This document shows positions 9,955 to 23,000 of a stretch of DNA of 64,000 nt, piece after piece. A model generated the notes under the pieces. That model saw only the letters and a program-made list of their open reading frames with translations. It was not told the origin of the DNA and searched no databases. Position numbers and translations under genes: made by a program. The DNA is taken from positions 10,979,730 through 11,043,729 of the forward strand of contig CAIIXF020000007.1 of assembly GCA_903813345.2 (NCBI GenBank). The letters are read 5' to 3'. The stretch comes from Owenia fusiformis (lineage: Eukaryota; Annelida; Polychaeta; Sabellida; Oweniidae). Positions within the stretch are counted from its first letter, which is position 1, and each line of letters starts with the position of its first letter.

Positions 9955-12900
9955 GGATTATGTGATTTAAATACACAATAGCTGTACAGTATATAAAAAT
10001 ATGATAAACAAAACACTACTTATCTGATTAGAATTGTTAATGGTGGTCAACTAAGACTCCTGACAGAACATCTTGTATTTTTTGATTATCTGCACATCTC
10101 AGAACTGCTTTTCCAAAAGAAGATTTATATCGTTATTTAGCACTTGGCCCTCATAGTATTTGTGGGTTGCACATTTTCGGGTTCAGTTGTGTAAAATACT
10201 GATATTATAGTCTTGATTTGCTTGTATCGGAACGCAGACCCCTGACTATGATTTAAAGTACACTTTTATTAAGTATTGAATAAAATCAATATCATTTCGT
10301 CCATTTTTGTTATCAGGTGCTATTTGTGTTACGTTTCTGCTCATGTGCAAATTGATTTGTGTTAAGATGTGCAAAATATTTTTAAAATTAAATCTTCTGC
10401 TAAAAATATTTTTTGTGTAAATCTGACAATGGCGATTGATCATTGAATGACATTCTTCAATTTTAACATTTTCAAATGCCAATTTACATATGTTTTGATT
10501 CATAAGTGAATGCCAAATAAAAATTAATCTGCCAAACGAACATTTAATTGTGTAATTGTGGAACAAACAAGCTGTGCCTTATGTCATTTGGACGAGAGAA
10601 TCGGAAAAAATCTCATTGTGATAAAATATTTTGAGTATGAGAGTAAGAAATGCATTAGAAATCAAGGATTATTCATGGCAGTGTAAAATATGTATATTGA
10701 TATTAAACAGTTGAAAAACAGAAGGTAATGGGGATACATCTTTCATGTTTTTGCTGTGTTGATGTAGATATAACAAAGATATATATTTGAAGAGACTCGA
10801 TTTTCATTTTGCAAGAGCAATATTTAAGATATATCTTTATGATATCTGCAGCAAAAGTTTAATACATGTTGAATTTATCGTGTGTACAGAATGTAGTTTT
10901 TTATTACCCAAATGTGACAAAAATTTTGTTATGTAGTGTGTGTACTACAGCGCTTATGACGTGTGTCTTGTACCATATATACATAGTAAATTAATATAAA
11001 TATATATATATATTTACCACATCATGTAGTGCAGATTCTTATGTGTATAATATAAGTTCATCATTCAAATATAATTGTATTTACTCATCTAAGAGAAGCT
11101 CATAATTAAGGATCAAGCACACAATTTGATTTCTATGTCTAGTTGCTGACTCTAACTGTCCCTCATTGACTTGATAAGTTGGACATTTGAATAAAATTTG
11201 ATTTATCTTCATTCATGACCATATTTGGACAATGAACTGTACTAGTCTGCCAATTAAAGGTGCTTATTGAATCTAGGTAGAAAATAGTATGATAGCTCTA
11301 ATGTAGAACCATTTGCTCTAATGGGATTTAGACAAAGACTACAACACAGCACAGTAGTTCAAGCCAACAAAGTGTGAAGTATTTGCATTTATTAACAGTG
11401 CAATTTTGATTCATTCTGATATGAACTGTTTCATGGGAAACAATCAAAACTATGTCAAGGTCACTTTAGTTTATTATTTATTAATCCGAGTTGTCACCAT
11501 TTTTCATTGTATGTAATTATTATTTTATAATCTACATATCATGCTTCAACTTTAACTCAACATATCAATGGTTTATATATTTCTGCCTTTCAATCAGTTG
11601 TACCAAAACAAATGTATGAAAAAATACTTAAAGATCATCAGTCTTAGAACATTCATGACACAAACATACATTTGTTGACTATTAATTAGGCCCCTGTAAA
11701 GGAACCAAATGGTAAGATATGAAAAATTTAAACCATGTAGGTTTTTGTATGCAAAATAAATGACATATTATATTATTCTTGTATCTTGTTGATGTATCAT
11801 TTGCAAGGGCATGTTTACTGAGAGGAAATTCTTGATTGATTGATATTTTCCCCTAAATACCGCATTTAGCATCCAAAGAGACATCCTTCTTCAAAGGACT
11901 TCATTTATGCTTAAATTCAGCCCTTCACTTAAGCCCAGTTAGTTTCATTTTAGGGGTCATAAATAAGCTGAGTTTCCTAGTGGTCAACGCAGAAAATGCG
12001 TTACCAATCACAATGCTCTATACTAATTTCAATGGGCATGTTTTGTCCTTGCTCTGTTTATGACCCTTAATAGGATGTAAATTACTTATAAATTGGATTC
12101 TTAAAAAGAAATGCATCCAGACTGGGGCAATAAACTCATTAGTGAACATGTAATGCTCGTTTATCACTGTGAACATCTTTAGAAAATCTTTGTTGATTTT
12201 GACCATTGATTGTAACAATGCTTCTGATTCGCTAGTGATTTAAGGGCTATTTGAAAGTTTGTTTGCACAATCCCAACAATTGTATAGGCTGCACCAAGGG
12301 TATGGAAAGAAGTGAAATACCCTTGGACCAAGGATGCCAAAGAGATTGAATTTATCTTTTCATGAGGAACTTTCTAAGAAGGCTCTCAGAGGAGAGGTAT
12401 ACAATTTTTTCAGTCTACTTTATCTGTAGATCTCAATGTTCTTAGGCCATACAATAAACTAGAAGAGCGTAGACATTTTTTATGTCATTAAATATAGTCT
12501 AATATTCAAAATTCAGTAATGTCATATTTGAAATCACATGTAAAAGAACATCTAGTAATATGGTCTCGAAAATTGTTTATCAACTTTGAAAATTTAATTT
12601 TTTTTGAAAATGCGACTTTATTCGGGGAGATTCCCATAGACCCCATGTTATAAAATCACGAAAACTGAAATATCTTCTTGTATTGAACATGTAATATTTT
12701 CTTTAACTGGACACATTTTAATTTGCATAACTATTGGATACATAAGGGTGATATGAAAATCGAAAAGATTGAACCACTAAAACATAAAAATATTTAGCCT
12801 TGCCCAAGTCGGTCTTTTTTACTCATCTTGATTTCTTTTATTATGTTCTATTAGGTAATAATTTAAGACCAGATAAGTAAAAAAATACTGACTTGGGCAA

Positions 12901-13936
12901 GGCTTAAAAATATTTAAGTTAAAGGGAACTTTCTACTATACCCGCCATGCTATCTGACCCGAACGAGCCACTTGGCGGTGAAACTGGTAACTACCTACTC
13001 GCATCTGAGTTATTTAGGCAATTCACATCTTGAGGAAGAGGCTTTTGATGGTTGGTATTTTTGAACTTGGTTAAAGTTGCATTAAACAGCATTTGATAAC
13101 TGCTTCAAAGAACAATCTAATATTGAATTTACATTCATGTGGGTACAATAAGAACTGACAAGCAAGCCAGTTTGACCTGCCATCTATTTGAGTCGTCGAG
13201 CCATTTTAATACACACAATTACTATGTCATTGCAGAAGTATTAATTGATAACTTATTAACTGAAATACAAATACTTCTTCTATACATAGATAGTACAAGC
13301 TCAAAGTTCTGACAACATTCTTTTTATCTTTTCTCCATATTACTCTTGGTATCTCTCTTTGGACTTAAAATACTAAAACCTTGTATACAAATACAAAATT
13401 AAAATCTGTGTGTTAATATTTCTGAACACATTTGAGTATATGGGAAGCAATTATTCAACCTCTTCACAATAAATTCATCAGTTTTAGAACTATAAATCTT
13501 CAAATGGACCATTTGAAGCGTATAATAATGAAATGATATCTGAATATTTTCCTGACTTTTGAGATACTTTCAGCAGGATAGTGCTTCAAACGTGCTTCAG
13601 CTATTTACATGTGGTGACTGGTGAGTACCAAGGTGGACAGGACCAATACCAATCTATTATCACATCTAACAGTGTTTGTGATAAATTCTTCAAAATGACA
13701 ACAGTGGAGTTAAAAGATGATTCATTGTACCAATAGAACCATTGAAAAACTATCTGTACATCATACATGATGATATTAATCCTGTGACATGATATAATAA
13801 TGTGACATGAAACAATAATGTGACATCAGCTAGCACTGATTTCTCTACAAAAAGCGTATTCATTTTGATGGCCAACACAAAAATCATTCATTAATTCCAA
13901 GCAGGCTGCTGGAGAAATTTATTCTTGTAAAATAAA
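9955..13936. other. talin 3' UTR and intergenic region
   Basis: AT-rich and non-coding by inspection. The first part is probably talin 3' untranslated sequence; AATAAA occurs near 11190 and 11756 as candidate poly(A) signals. A short AT microsatellite lies near 11000. A small inverted-end element lies at 12796-12904. No gene is seen. Confidence 0.5.
12796..12904. mobile_element. 109-bp MITE with 11-bp direct repeats
   Basis: The ends agccttgcccaagtc and gacttgggcaaggct are perfect inverted copies. The flanks carry the same 11-base word taaaaatattt (12785-12795 and 12905-12915). The length of the direct repeat would suit a Mutator-like element, but the AT-rich word makes the exact duplication length uncertain. 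Confidence 0.75.
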
Positions 13937-14398
13937 ATGTTTGCGCTCAGTGGTCTATTGCCAGCCAAGTTTCTGTGGATACCATATGTGTCAATGGTTG
14001 GGTTTATCCTCCTAGCACTCGTGATTCACTTCAACATCTGGCACTCGAAGAACCGCTACAAATACCACAGACGCGCCATCTATGCATCTCACCAAGAGCG
14101 GATGCAATTGAAAAAAGAGCTGCAAGAGCAAAGGAATGATGCATGGCAAAGTTTCAAGCACCAATTCAAACGAAGTTTGAGTATTGGAAACTTTCCAAAA
14201 TATCATGTTCGAATGGGGATGTCCCGTAAAGTGCCCAAAAATGACAGTTCAGTACAAGTGGCCCAGAGGCAACCAGAAACTTGCGCTTCTACCAGTAATA
14301 CTGAGGATATTGATAGAGATAGGTTTGAAACAATTTGCGAAGATGAACCTTTGTTGAAGGTAGATACCAAGCCAAGTTACTGTATAAGTGGTATTTAA
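13937..14398 (+). CDS. hypothetical single-pass membrane protein
   Basis: An open frame of 153 residues with a good context ATG (ataaaATG). Residues about 13-35 form one hydrophobic membrane segment, followed by a basic stretch (NRYKYHRRA) that predicts a cytosolic C-terminal side. Next comes a charged helical segment (ERMQLKKELQEQ), then a polar tail. The tail ends with EDEPLL, which fits the acidic dileucine sorting signal [DE]xxxL[LI]. I do not recognise the family. The reading frame looks coding because of its biased composition, but there is no homologue evidence; it could also be the final exon of a longer gene. Confidence 0.55.
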   Translation: MFALSGLLPAKFLWIPYVSMVGFILLALVIHFNIWHSKNRYKYHRRAIYASHQERMQLKKELQEQRNDAWQSFKHQFKRSLSIGNFPKYHVRMGMSRKVPKNDSSVQVAQRQPETCASTSNTEDIDRDRFETICEDEPLLKVDTKPSYCISGI

Positions 14399-17300
14399 TC
14401 TGAGTGGTTAATTTTCCGAATGGTCAAATTTCATCATTTTCCTAATTTTATTTTTCCTAATGACAAGAAACCTCCCATTGGATAACATTATAAAGACAAT
14501 ATTTCCGACATTTAATTTTCCGAACCTGGCAAAAATTAGGAAATAGGAAAATTAAATGATTAGGCAAAATAACCACTTATACAGTATTACCTAGGTATGG
14601 ATGGAAGTGTTTGAACTTGGCTATCAACTTACGTACAATGTGATATGAAAATATTTTTCACGTAAAATTTAGCTTACGCTGGAATGAAAAAGTGGCATAT
14701 ATTCCATACAAAAACTTGAAACAATTTCAAGTATTTCTGCACAAAAATAACCGAGGATTTAATGTTTTGCACAAATTATTATAGCAAATTAAATAATTTT
14801 AGAACATGTTTTCCAACTGAACACAAATAAATGCATGTCATATTGGATCTATCCATGCAAAACATAACAGATTAACAGTGTTATGGTATCAATGCCATAT
14901 TTCAAATAATGGTGAGAAATGATCTCAATAGAATGGCACTAATATAAAACTTATACATTGACCATTAATGTGACCTTGATATGAACTAGACCTTTTGTGA
15001 CCTCAATCATGTAGACATACATTAACCATTGACCTTGATCCTTACCTACATATTTGAACCAGAGTTGGACAATGCTAACAAAACATTCCCCTCATATTCC
15101 AAATATGTGTAATTCAAGCCTCTATATAATACATTATGAAAACTATTTCAATATATTGTTTCAACCATTTGAAACTAAAAGTTTGAACAGGCAAAATGAC
15201 CGAAATGAGAAATGAAATGGAACCTCTAATTTCATCTGGAGATTTCTATGGTTTCACTCATTTCAATATTGTTTTGCCTTTAGTCTACTTCCTTGGTTTT
15301 AATCAATTCACCTATTTCACCAATACAAGCACTTAATCTCAGTAAATATGGGATTATCTCACTACAATGTCCAAAAACAAACAAATACACACTATATGTT
15401 TTATGATTTTATTTTATGGTAATATCAAAATGTACAAGTATTTACATTATAAAACACATTCATATAAATGTGATATTCAACACAAATATACGATTTACCA
15501 ACATTGTTAAAAATGCATATCTTGAAAAGATGTGCATTTTGAAAACCTTTTATAAGAAGAGGATTACTGTATGTACATTGAGTGATACCAGTTGAATAGA
15601 CCATCTGGTCTTATAGCTAGGAGGTTTTTTAAGTGCTTATTTCCAACATTGAATTTTCTACTTTTGTCATCTCATGCTTTTAATCTACCATATTTCTACA
15701 TGCTTAATTCCTAATAAAGAAATATTCCAAATTTGTTGCTTTTCTAAAATGACTATGGAAATTAATTTTATCTAGATATGGCAAATGGGGGATACGAGTG
15801 AACTTCAATTTATCTTGATTGACAGAAGAGCAATGTATTGCACATACTGGTATATCATTTGATGTCAATTATAATATAATACAATCTCAGAATATATACA
15901 AGCTTTATAAATACAAATATTGTATCACATTGTTTTTTTTATAAAATGAATAAAAATGAGAAAATTTAGTGACAGTATTTCTCACTGAATTTTCTCATTT
16001 TTTATACATTTCATAAAAAATATTTTTCACACTATTCTAGGTATATTAGTGCACTCTTTGTGCAAAACTGAAAGATGTAGACAATGTGGAGAAGGATGAA
16101 TTCAGAAAAATAACATGTATCTCAATAAAATTATGGACATGCAGGACAACCTTAAAAGTGAAAAATTAGAAAAAATGTTGTACAGTTTCATTTTATTTAA
16201 ACTTAACCATTTATTTCCTCTTGGTTATTTGCTCCCCTCACCTTCAAAAATGTATACAGTATTCAATTTAATATTATTTAATAACAATGTTGACTTTGTG
16301 CTGGGTGAATTCTGATGACCTATGAAGCCCTCAAACATAATTTAATTGACAAAAAAGAACTTTACTTTCCCATAAGCTTACCAAGAAGGCACTTATTAAT
16401 CCAGATGAACAATACTCAGACTCCATAAAACTTGTAGAGTATTTACATGTTGGCATTTACAAAATTAAATATAATTCAAATACACCTTAACCACAAACAG
16501 GCAAATTCACAACACAACAGGAAATTACACAACTAGAGGGCCAATTACCCACATAGGATTTTTGATAAATTGGGTTGAATGAAAACCTATATTTTCCAAT
16601 TAAATTTCATTACAACAAAATTATTTCCCAAAACAATTAAAGTAAGATTTTTTCTCGAAAAATTCAAAAACGAATGATTTGATAAAATTCCCATGTCCCA
16701 TAAATTTAGATATTTGTCATATCCATTGATATTTGCTGAATCCTATAAATATGGGATTTTGTCTATGCATTTTGAAAAATGCAAGAATTATCATACAAGG
16801 ATATGTTATAAATCCCATCACTTTGAAATAAATAGAGTGATGAGTGTCTTGAGTGACAAGTGAATAAGTTATTGTAAAACAACAATATAACATCTAGTCA
16901 CAACCCATTTTTACACATAACTCAAATATATACCATGTATATAATACATTAATTTAAGTGCTACACATTCTACATTTCAATATAAATCAATATATTGTAT
17001 ATACCGTATTCTACATATTTAATATTAAAATGATGTTTTTGGGATCAATAACATAAATTGATTCTGACCCATGGAAAAATACATTGTAAAATATAAATGT
17101 TCTACAGACCAAATACGTGACAACTATAGAGTTTAATATGTTATACAATGATGCATAAGCTAATATTGCATGTTTTAAATATTAAAAGATGCATATGTTA
17201 ACGTTGCATGTTGAATGAAATTCAGAAACCAAGCACGTGCATCAGTTTAATGCCCAATCTCATGAAATGGCTAAAACTGGGCAAATACTCTATTTATTTA

Positions 17301-17710
17301 TAATTGTATTTGGGACTGATCATTGCACTGAAATCATATATTGCATTTTTGAATCGGATTACTACAGTTTAGAACATTACATTGAGACCAACTTCGAGGT
17401 GCATGTCTCTGCATAGCCTAGATTCCAATTACATAATTTTCATGTTTTCTCTTTTCGAGCAAAGTTGGTATACACAGTACACTACTGAGCTGTAGAGAGA
17501 ATTCAAAACAATGGTACATTAGTCAAAAGAATGAAATATATGTGTATGAAGTAATGAATATTAGTTGTTTTATAATTATGATTGAACATTGCTTAATACT
17601 TTAATACCTGAACAGATATGCTGCAGTTGTGTATACTTGTGTAAAACCATGGTCTCTTAGGAAAAAACTGGGATTTACCCAACTAAAATTTATTTAATTT
17701 CTGAGTCATA
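14399..17710. other. intergenic, no gene seen
   Basis: AT-rich sequence between two convergent genes, probably including part of the SLC35F5-like 3' UTR. A hairpin with arms of roughly 35 bases around gagaaaatt/aattttctc lies at 15937-16019. No coding exon is recognised. Confidence 0.5.
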
Positions 17711-18775
17711 CGAGGGTTGTCCCAGAAGTAATGCACTATATGCTCTAACTTTATCAATAATTGATATTTTTCTATGAAATTTTCAGTAAATGTTCCTTAG
17801 AGACATTTTGATTGTTCTAGAAAAATTCATGTTGACTGATAAAACTATATTGCTGTTATAATAAAATCAAGTTGGTGTGTTTGGGTAGGGCGGGGCAGGT
17901 TATACAGTCACGTCAAAAGGAATAAAAAATTGAAAATATGAAATAATTAATCAACAAATGCCATTTGGTGTAGCTATAAGAAGTATGCTCAAAATACATT
18001 TTAAGATACTAAATTACTCTGAGCACATCCTAGATTTAATGAATGTATATTGCACAGTGTCCCATATCACATTTTCTCAAAATATTGCCCTTTGCATGTT
18101 ATGTACTTTTGATGCCTGTCAAGTCAAACACTCTCGGCAATTTCTTCAACTTTGACTTGTGGAGTTTTTGCCTCCTATGTTTGGAGTTGTCATCTAGGGT
18201 CAAATCGTCTATTTTAAATCTCTTCTGCCACCCTATAATTTTAGTTCTATCTGGTATATACTCCTTATATACTTTCTTCATGGTAGCATTGTTTTGCGTG
18301 GCTGTGAGTCCAAGTGAAGTATGAAATTAGGCCACCAAACGCAAAGCCTTCTGTTATCAGGTGAGAATTGCAGCCATTTTTGCAATTTCTAGACTGTGAC
18401 TGTATTTGAATTTGTGACTATATAAATGTGGTATTATGACATCACAGTGTTAAATGTCATTATTTGCACTTGGTTAACATCATGCTGAATAAATTTAACA
18501 GTTTCCCAAACATTTTGACCATTTAAAGGAAAGAAATATTAATAAAATAACACTTTATATCTTTTCATAATTAGAAAAATTGGTACCTGCCCCGCCCACC
18601 CCTACCCCCATGTTGTTATAGCAACCATATTGAGACTTAATATTAATGTTGGATGCCGAAACTTCAGTATATAATAGATAAAACTTCAATTGTTATATAC
18701 ACAAAATTTCAGCTGAATTGAAGAATATTAAAGGAAGTTAGAGCATATAGTGCATTACTTCTGGGACAACCCTCG
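17711..18775. mobile_element. mariner-like element, TA target site, defective
   Basis: Inverted ends of at least 40 bases: cgagggttgtcccagaagta at the left, and its complement in tacttctgggacaaccctcg at the right, each flanked by TA. A minus-strand frame at 18281-18099 contains RTKIIGWQKRFKIDD, resembling the helix-turn-helix part of mariner transposases. No complete transposase frame is present in the 1065 bases, so the copy looks dead or non-autonomous. Confidence 0.75.
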
Positions 18776-18959
18776 TATTGAATAAATTCTGGTTCCATAA
18801 GCATCCACATTGAAACCTAATTATCAGTTTATTTCTTGTAGACCATGGTTTAAAATGTATAAATAACCCATAACCAGGGTTTGTTTGATATTTGTAGCCT
18901 TATCATTCCAGTTTTGTCTTCCTAATAGCTATGACTGTTGAACATTCTTCCATACATGA

Positions 18960-19370
18960 AAAATAAAAGTAAACCCTCATTAAGGTGAACACCCCAAGAC
19001 AGTCATTTGGGTTCACACTGACATGTGATCATACAGAGATTATATCCATATGTAGAACCAAAGAGGGTTCACATTTCAAGGTGTTCACATAAGACAGGTT
19101 TTTACAAACCAGATTTACTGTATCAGCAAAGGGAACAGGCACACAGTTACAGTTCATAGTCTTGTTATATACAGAAATGTAAATCAAAACAAACATAGGA
19201 TAAATACAGTTGAACCTGTGAATGTGAACACCTCTTTATAGCGAACACCTCAAAATGGAAACATCTTTTAGTAGTTCCATTATCGGTTAATACATGGATA
19301 AAACCTTTTAATTTGAACAGTCCTCTCAGTCTGAACCCTACAAACCGGTTTCAGATGCATTTTCTTCAGA
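18960..19370. repeat. remnants of aacctgt/gtgaacacct-type repeats
   Basis: Two neighbouring stretches carry gtgaacacc and gttcaca words and end with aacctgt- or acaggt-type motifs, like the better-preserved element at 51784-51949 and traces near 33260-33420, 35806-35945 and 36580. Confidence 0.4.
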
Positions 19371-19734
19371 CAGGTCTGTCATGTCCTAGTAATATTCTAG
19401 TAATGTTTCTTACTTTTAGTAGTTTTAAATAATCCTCATTATTAGTAATTTGGTCCCACAATATGAGGTATATACTATACAACGCTCTATGTCATTTAAT
19501 TGCAAAAAATACTCATCTTCATATTTCATGGTTCAGAAATAACAATGTAGAGAAATAGCTTCATAACAACTTCCCTTCCATTTCCTCTATAGTATCTATA
19601 CATTTGGCAATGTGTTCAATATACCTGGACATAGCTAGGCAGGCATGAGGTAGCGAGACAACTGCCTCATCAAAATTTACAGAAATATATTTATACAGAT
19701 TTTTTGAAACCGAAGTCCAATAATAACTTTTTAC

Positions 19735-19800
19735 TCAAATTTGCCTCTCCTATTTAAATTTGCCTCTCCTATTTAAATTTGCTATTTGCCTCGCCTATTT
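19735..19800. repeat. short tandem repeat of atttgcctctcctatttaa
   Basis: A unit of about 20 bases (tttgcctctcctatttaaa) is repeated roughly three times inside a larger repeat remnant. Confidence 0.6.
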
Positions 19801-20028
19801 TAAGGACCTGGCTATGCCCCTAGCCTATTTCCATTCAGACATTATTTCTTAACTCTTAGCATTCTGCATGGACCAATTCACTAGATTTGCACCTGAGGTC
19901 AGCTATTTTTCAACTGGATGGTAGACTGATAGGAGTTAACAGATATGAGACTGTGCCGATGTGCTTCATTGTATAGTGTGATATAAAGTGGCACATGGAT
20001 GGTGTAAGAGTGTGTATTTAAGCCTATG

Positions 20029-23000
20029 CTATGAATCAGTGTTGATTCCTATTAAACTTTCAGATTGTTCTCTGTCTATATCTGTCCTTTCTCTGAACCT
20101 GAAAAACCAATCAACAATGCATTCAACTTTGGGAGCAGCACTTTTAAGATCTGTCATATAAATAAAATACAAAAATGAATATATACGCCCATAATGACAA
20201 CAATGTATAATTTTGCATGCAATCATTCTATGGCTAAAAAGTATATTTTACACAATAAAATGAATTTTTGCCAAATGTTTTACAGGCTTACCTTGTAGGT
20301 ATCATTACAAGACGGCAGACACCATGAACTATTTTTTTGATGAGTACTAATACAGGATCCCAACTCTCATAGTGAGACATCAAACTGACAGCGAAAAATG
20401 CAATAAAAATCGGAACACTGCCGACATAGAACATCCATGAGTATGTAACCTGGAAAATACCAATATGTATGATAGCAATACTTTTCACATCAGTTATTGG
20501 CACAGAATAACTTCATATAACTAAATATCAAAAATGAGTAAAGAGGATAATGTTGTCATATAGAAGGCCATTTCTTGATAATACTGTAAATAATGATTTC
20601 TGGAAAAAAATCTAGTTTTTATAATGACATACATAAAAGTAGATAATCATGAAAAGCAATTTAAATCTGGAATCATATTCAAACTGTAGTGAGTAAACTT
20701 ACTCCCTTGAAGACAACATCAGCCAACATAGTGAGAGGAATGGTTAAGCTCAGGGACATTGTTGCTAAGAGAGATGATGTCAGAAAACACCCCCTGAAAA
20801 AAACAGAGAATAGAGTGTCAGAGTTTATAATGATAAAAATGCGCAATAAAGTGGGAATTTTGTGTGTCGTATGAAATGATGCAATTGTGTCAATAAAACT
20901 GATTTACACAAAATTAAATACAATTCATTGAAATCATGAATTCATTGAAGTGGCATATATATTTCTTCCTCGTTCTAACATCTGGCACTATATTTTACAT
21001 TCTATATCTACTCACCACAACCAAAGTAACTCTGATAAAGTGGTCCCGATGATTCCATTCAGTGCCATATACATCCATTGTTCCTTATTTGGTAACTGGA
21101 ATTCCTCTGCTCCTGAATAGTGTAAGATGAAGAATCCCGGCCATAATAATAAAATGTTGAAAAACCCGACAAATCCTGGAACGAACAATAAAATGACTTT
21201 GTCATGAACCTTATACAGCATATATCATGAAACACATTTAAATAAAATTTATTTTTAGTTTCATATCGAGTGTTTCCATTCTGCAACCCCTTAAATGTCA
21301 TTACAAAATGAAAGTGTATGCGTACAATGGCCAATACTAAAAAATAAAAAGTAAAAATAACAAGGCATTAACATGACAACATGTCACCACCTAGCTGCTC
21401 ACAATATTGTAACAGACGCTGTTCAACAACCACTGATCGCCAACTGCCGTCACAAAAAAGGAGACAATAACAATATGTCACCACTTTCTGGTGGTGACAT
21501 AAAATCAATGTTTAGAAGCAGCAGTATAAGTTGAGCCTCCCAAGTTTTACATGTAATAAATGGCACTATTGAATTTCATGTGACTACAACAAGCACTCTG
21601 TAGTCATTTTAAAACTTACCAAAAAACATAGGGATATCTAGTTTGTCTTCATTGTCTACCTTTCTTTTGATGAGTACTAGGTATACTGCATATAAGAAGG
21701 CCCCGCAGAGCGCCCATAGTGCCCCTATAGGGATTTCTACGTCTTTCTCTAGGTTTAGATCCGAAATACTGACTAGAACCACTCCTCCAATACTATATAA
21801 AAAATAGAACATACATATAAAAATTAATATCAATAATTATGTTACTGTGAAAAAATTGTACATCATCCTCGATGCCAAAGTTTATTTTTCTTTCATCATC
21901 TTAATTCTTATTTTTTCTGCTGGTCTATAAATTTTACTATTTACCAATATAGTGTATAACAAGTTGAACAATCTATGGTTCCTGAGATTTTGAATCAAAA
22001 TAAGAGTCAAACCCTTAGATGTTTATAGAGTTTTAGAGTCGGCAGCAACTTTTAAGTAAAAGCAAGGCATAATCATAAAACAAATATCACCAGCTGGAAA
22101 TGGTTACAAAAGTGTAGCGATGGTGACAGTACAGACGCCAACCACTAACCTCCAACACTGAGAACCGATATCGAATGTCAGCCACAAAAATGGAAGCTAC
22201 AACAGTGTTACCATTTCTTGATGGCGACACAATTATCAGTGTCTCTCTATAGTGTTCAATACAAAAAGCACACTCACCTTAGTAGTACTGCTACAAACTT
22301 GGAGAGTGTGACTTTATCTGATGCTGCACTGGGGAACAAAGCTGCTAGGACCAGAGTGAACAGGCCAGATGTGGAGGATAAGACATTCACAATTCCTGCC
22401 TCTGTATCTTTAAGGGCTTCCTGATATGCCAGATTAGCACCATACCACTGAAGAGACAAACAGTTCAAAGTCGAAATATCACCATGTTACACCTATCAAC
22501 TAGTGAATTCCTTTTTGCTGATAATATGCAAAAAGTCAAAGATTAAGACATGGAGTTAACTTAAATGTTGTCAACATATTTTAATATAATAATGTAGACT
22601 AAATGAATAATATAACAATAATTACAAAAATATTAATAAAATTAAAGAAATGAATATGGAATCTTTAATCAGTCTCACTTGGAGCAACATCCCCATATAA
22701 TTCAAAATAATGCTATTACTATACTTACAATAAAGCAAAATATGGCACTTAATTTTGCGACTTGTTTGATGGTTAGACGACTTGCCATTCGTTGTTTTAA
22801 CTCCTCTGACCTCATAGTGGCGCTGTATGACAGTCTGGCTTGGATCATTGCGTCTGCTTGCACATCTTAAAACATGGACATATTTTTGTGGATATGTGAG
22901 CTAGGATATGATGTATGTAATAATATTACATTTTATTGAGATAAATACCTGTGCATCTTTCACAAGCAATATCCCTGAAGCCCAGATATTGAATTCACCA

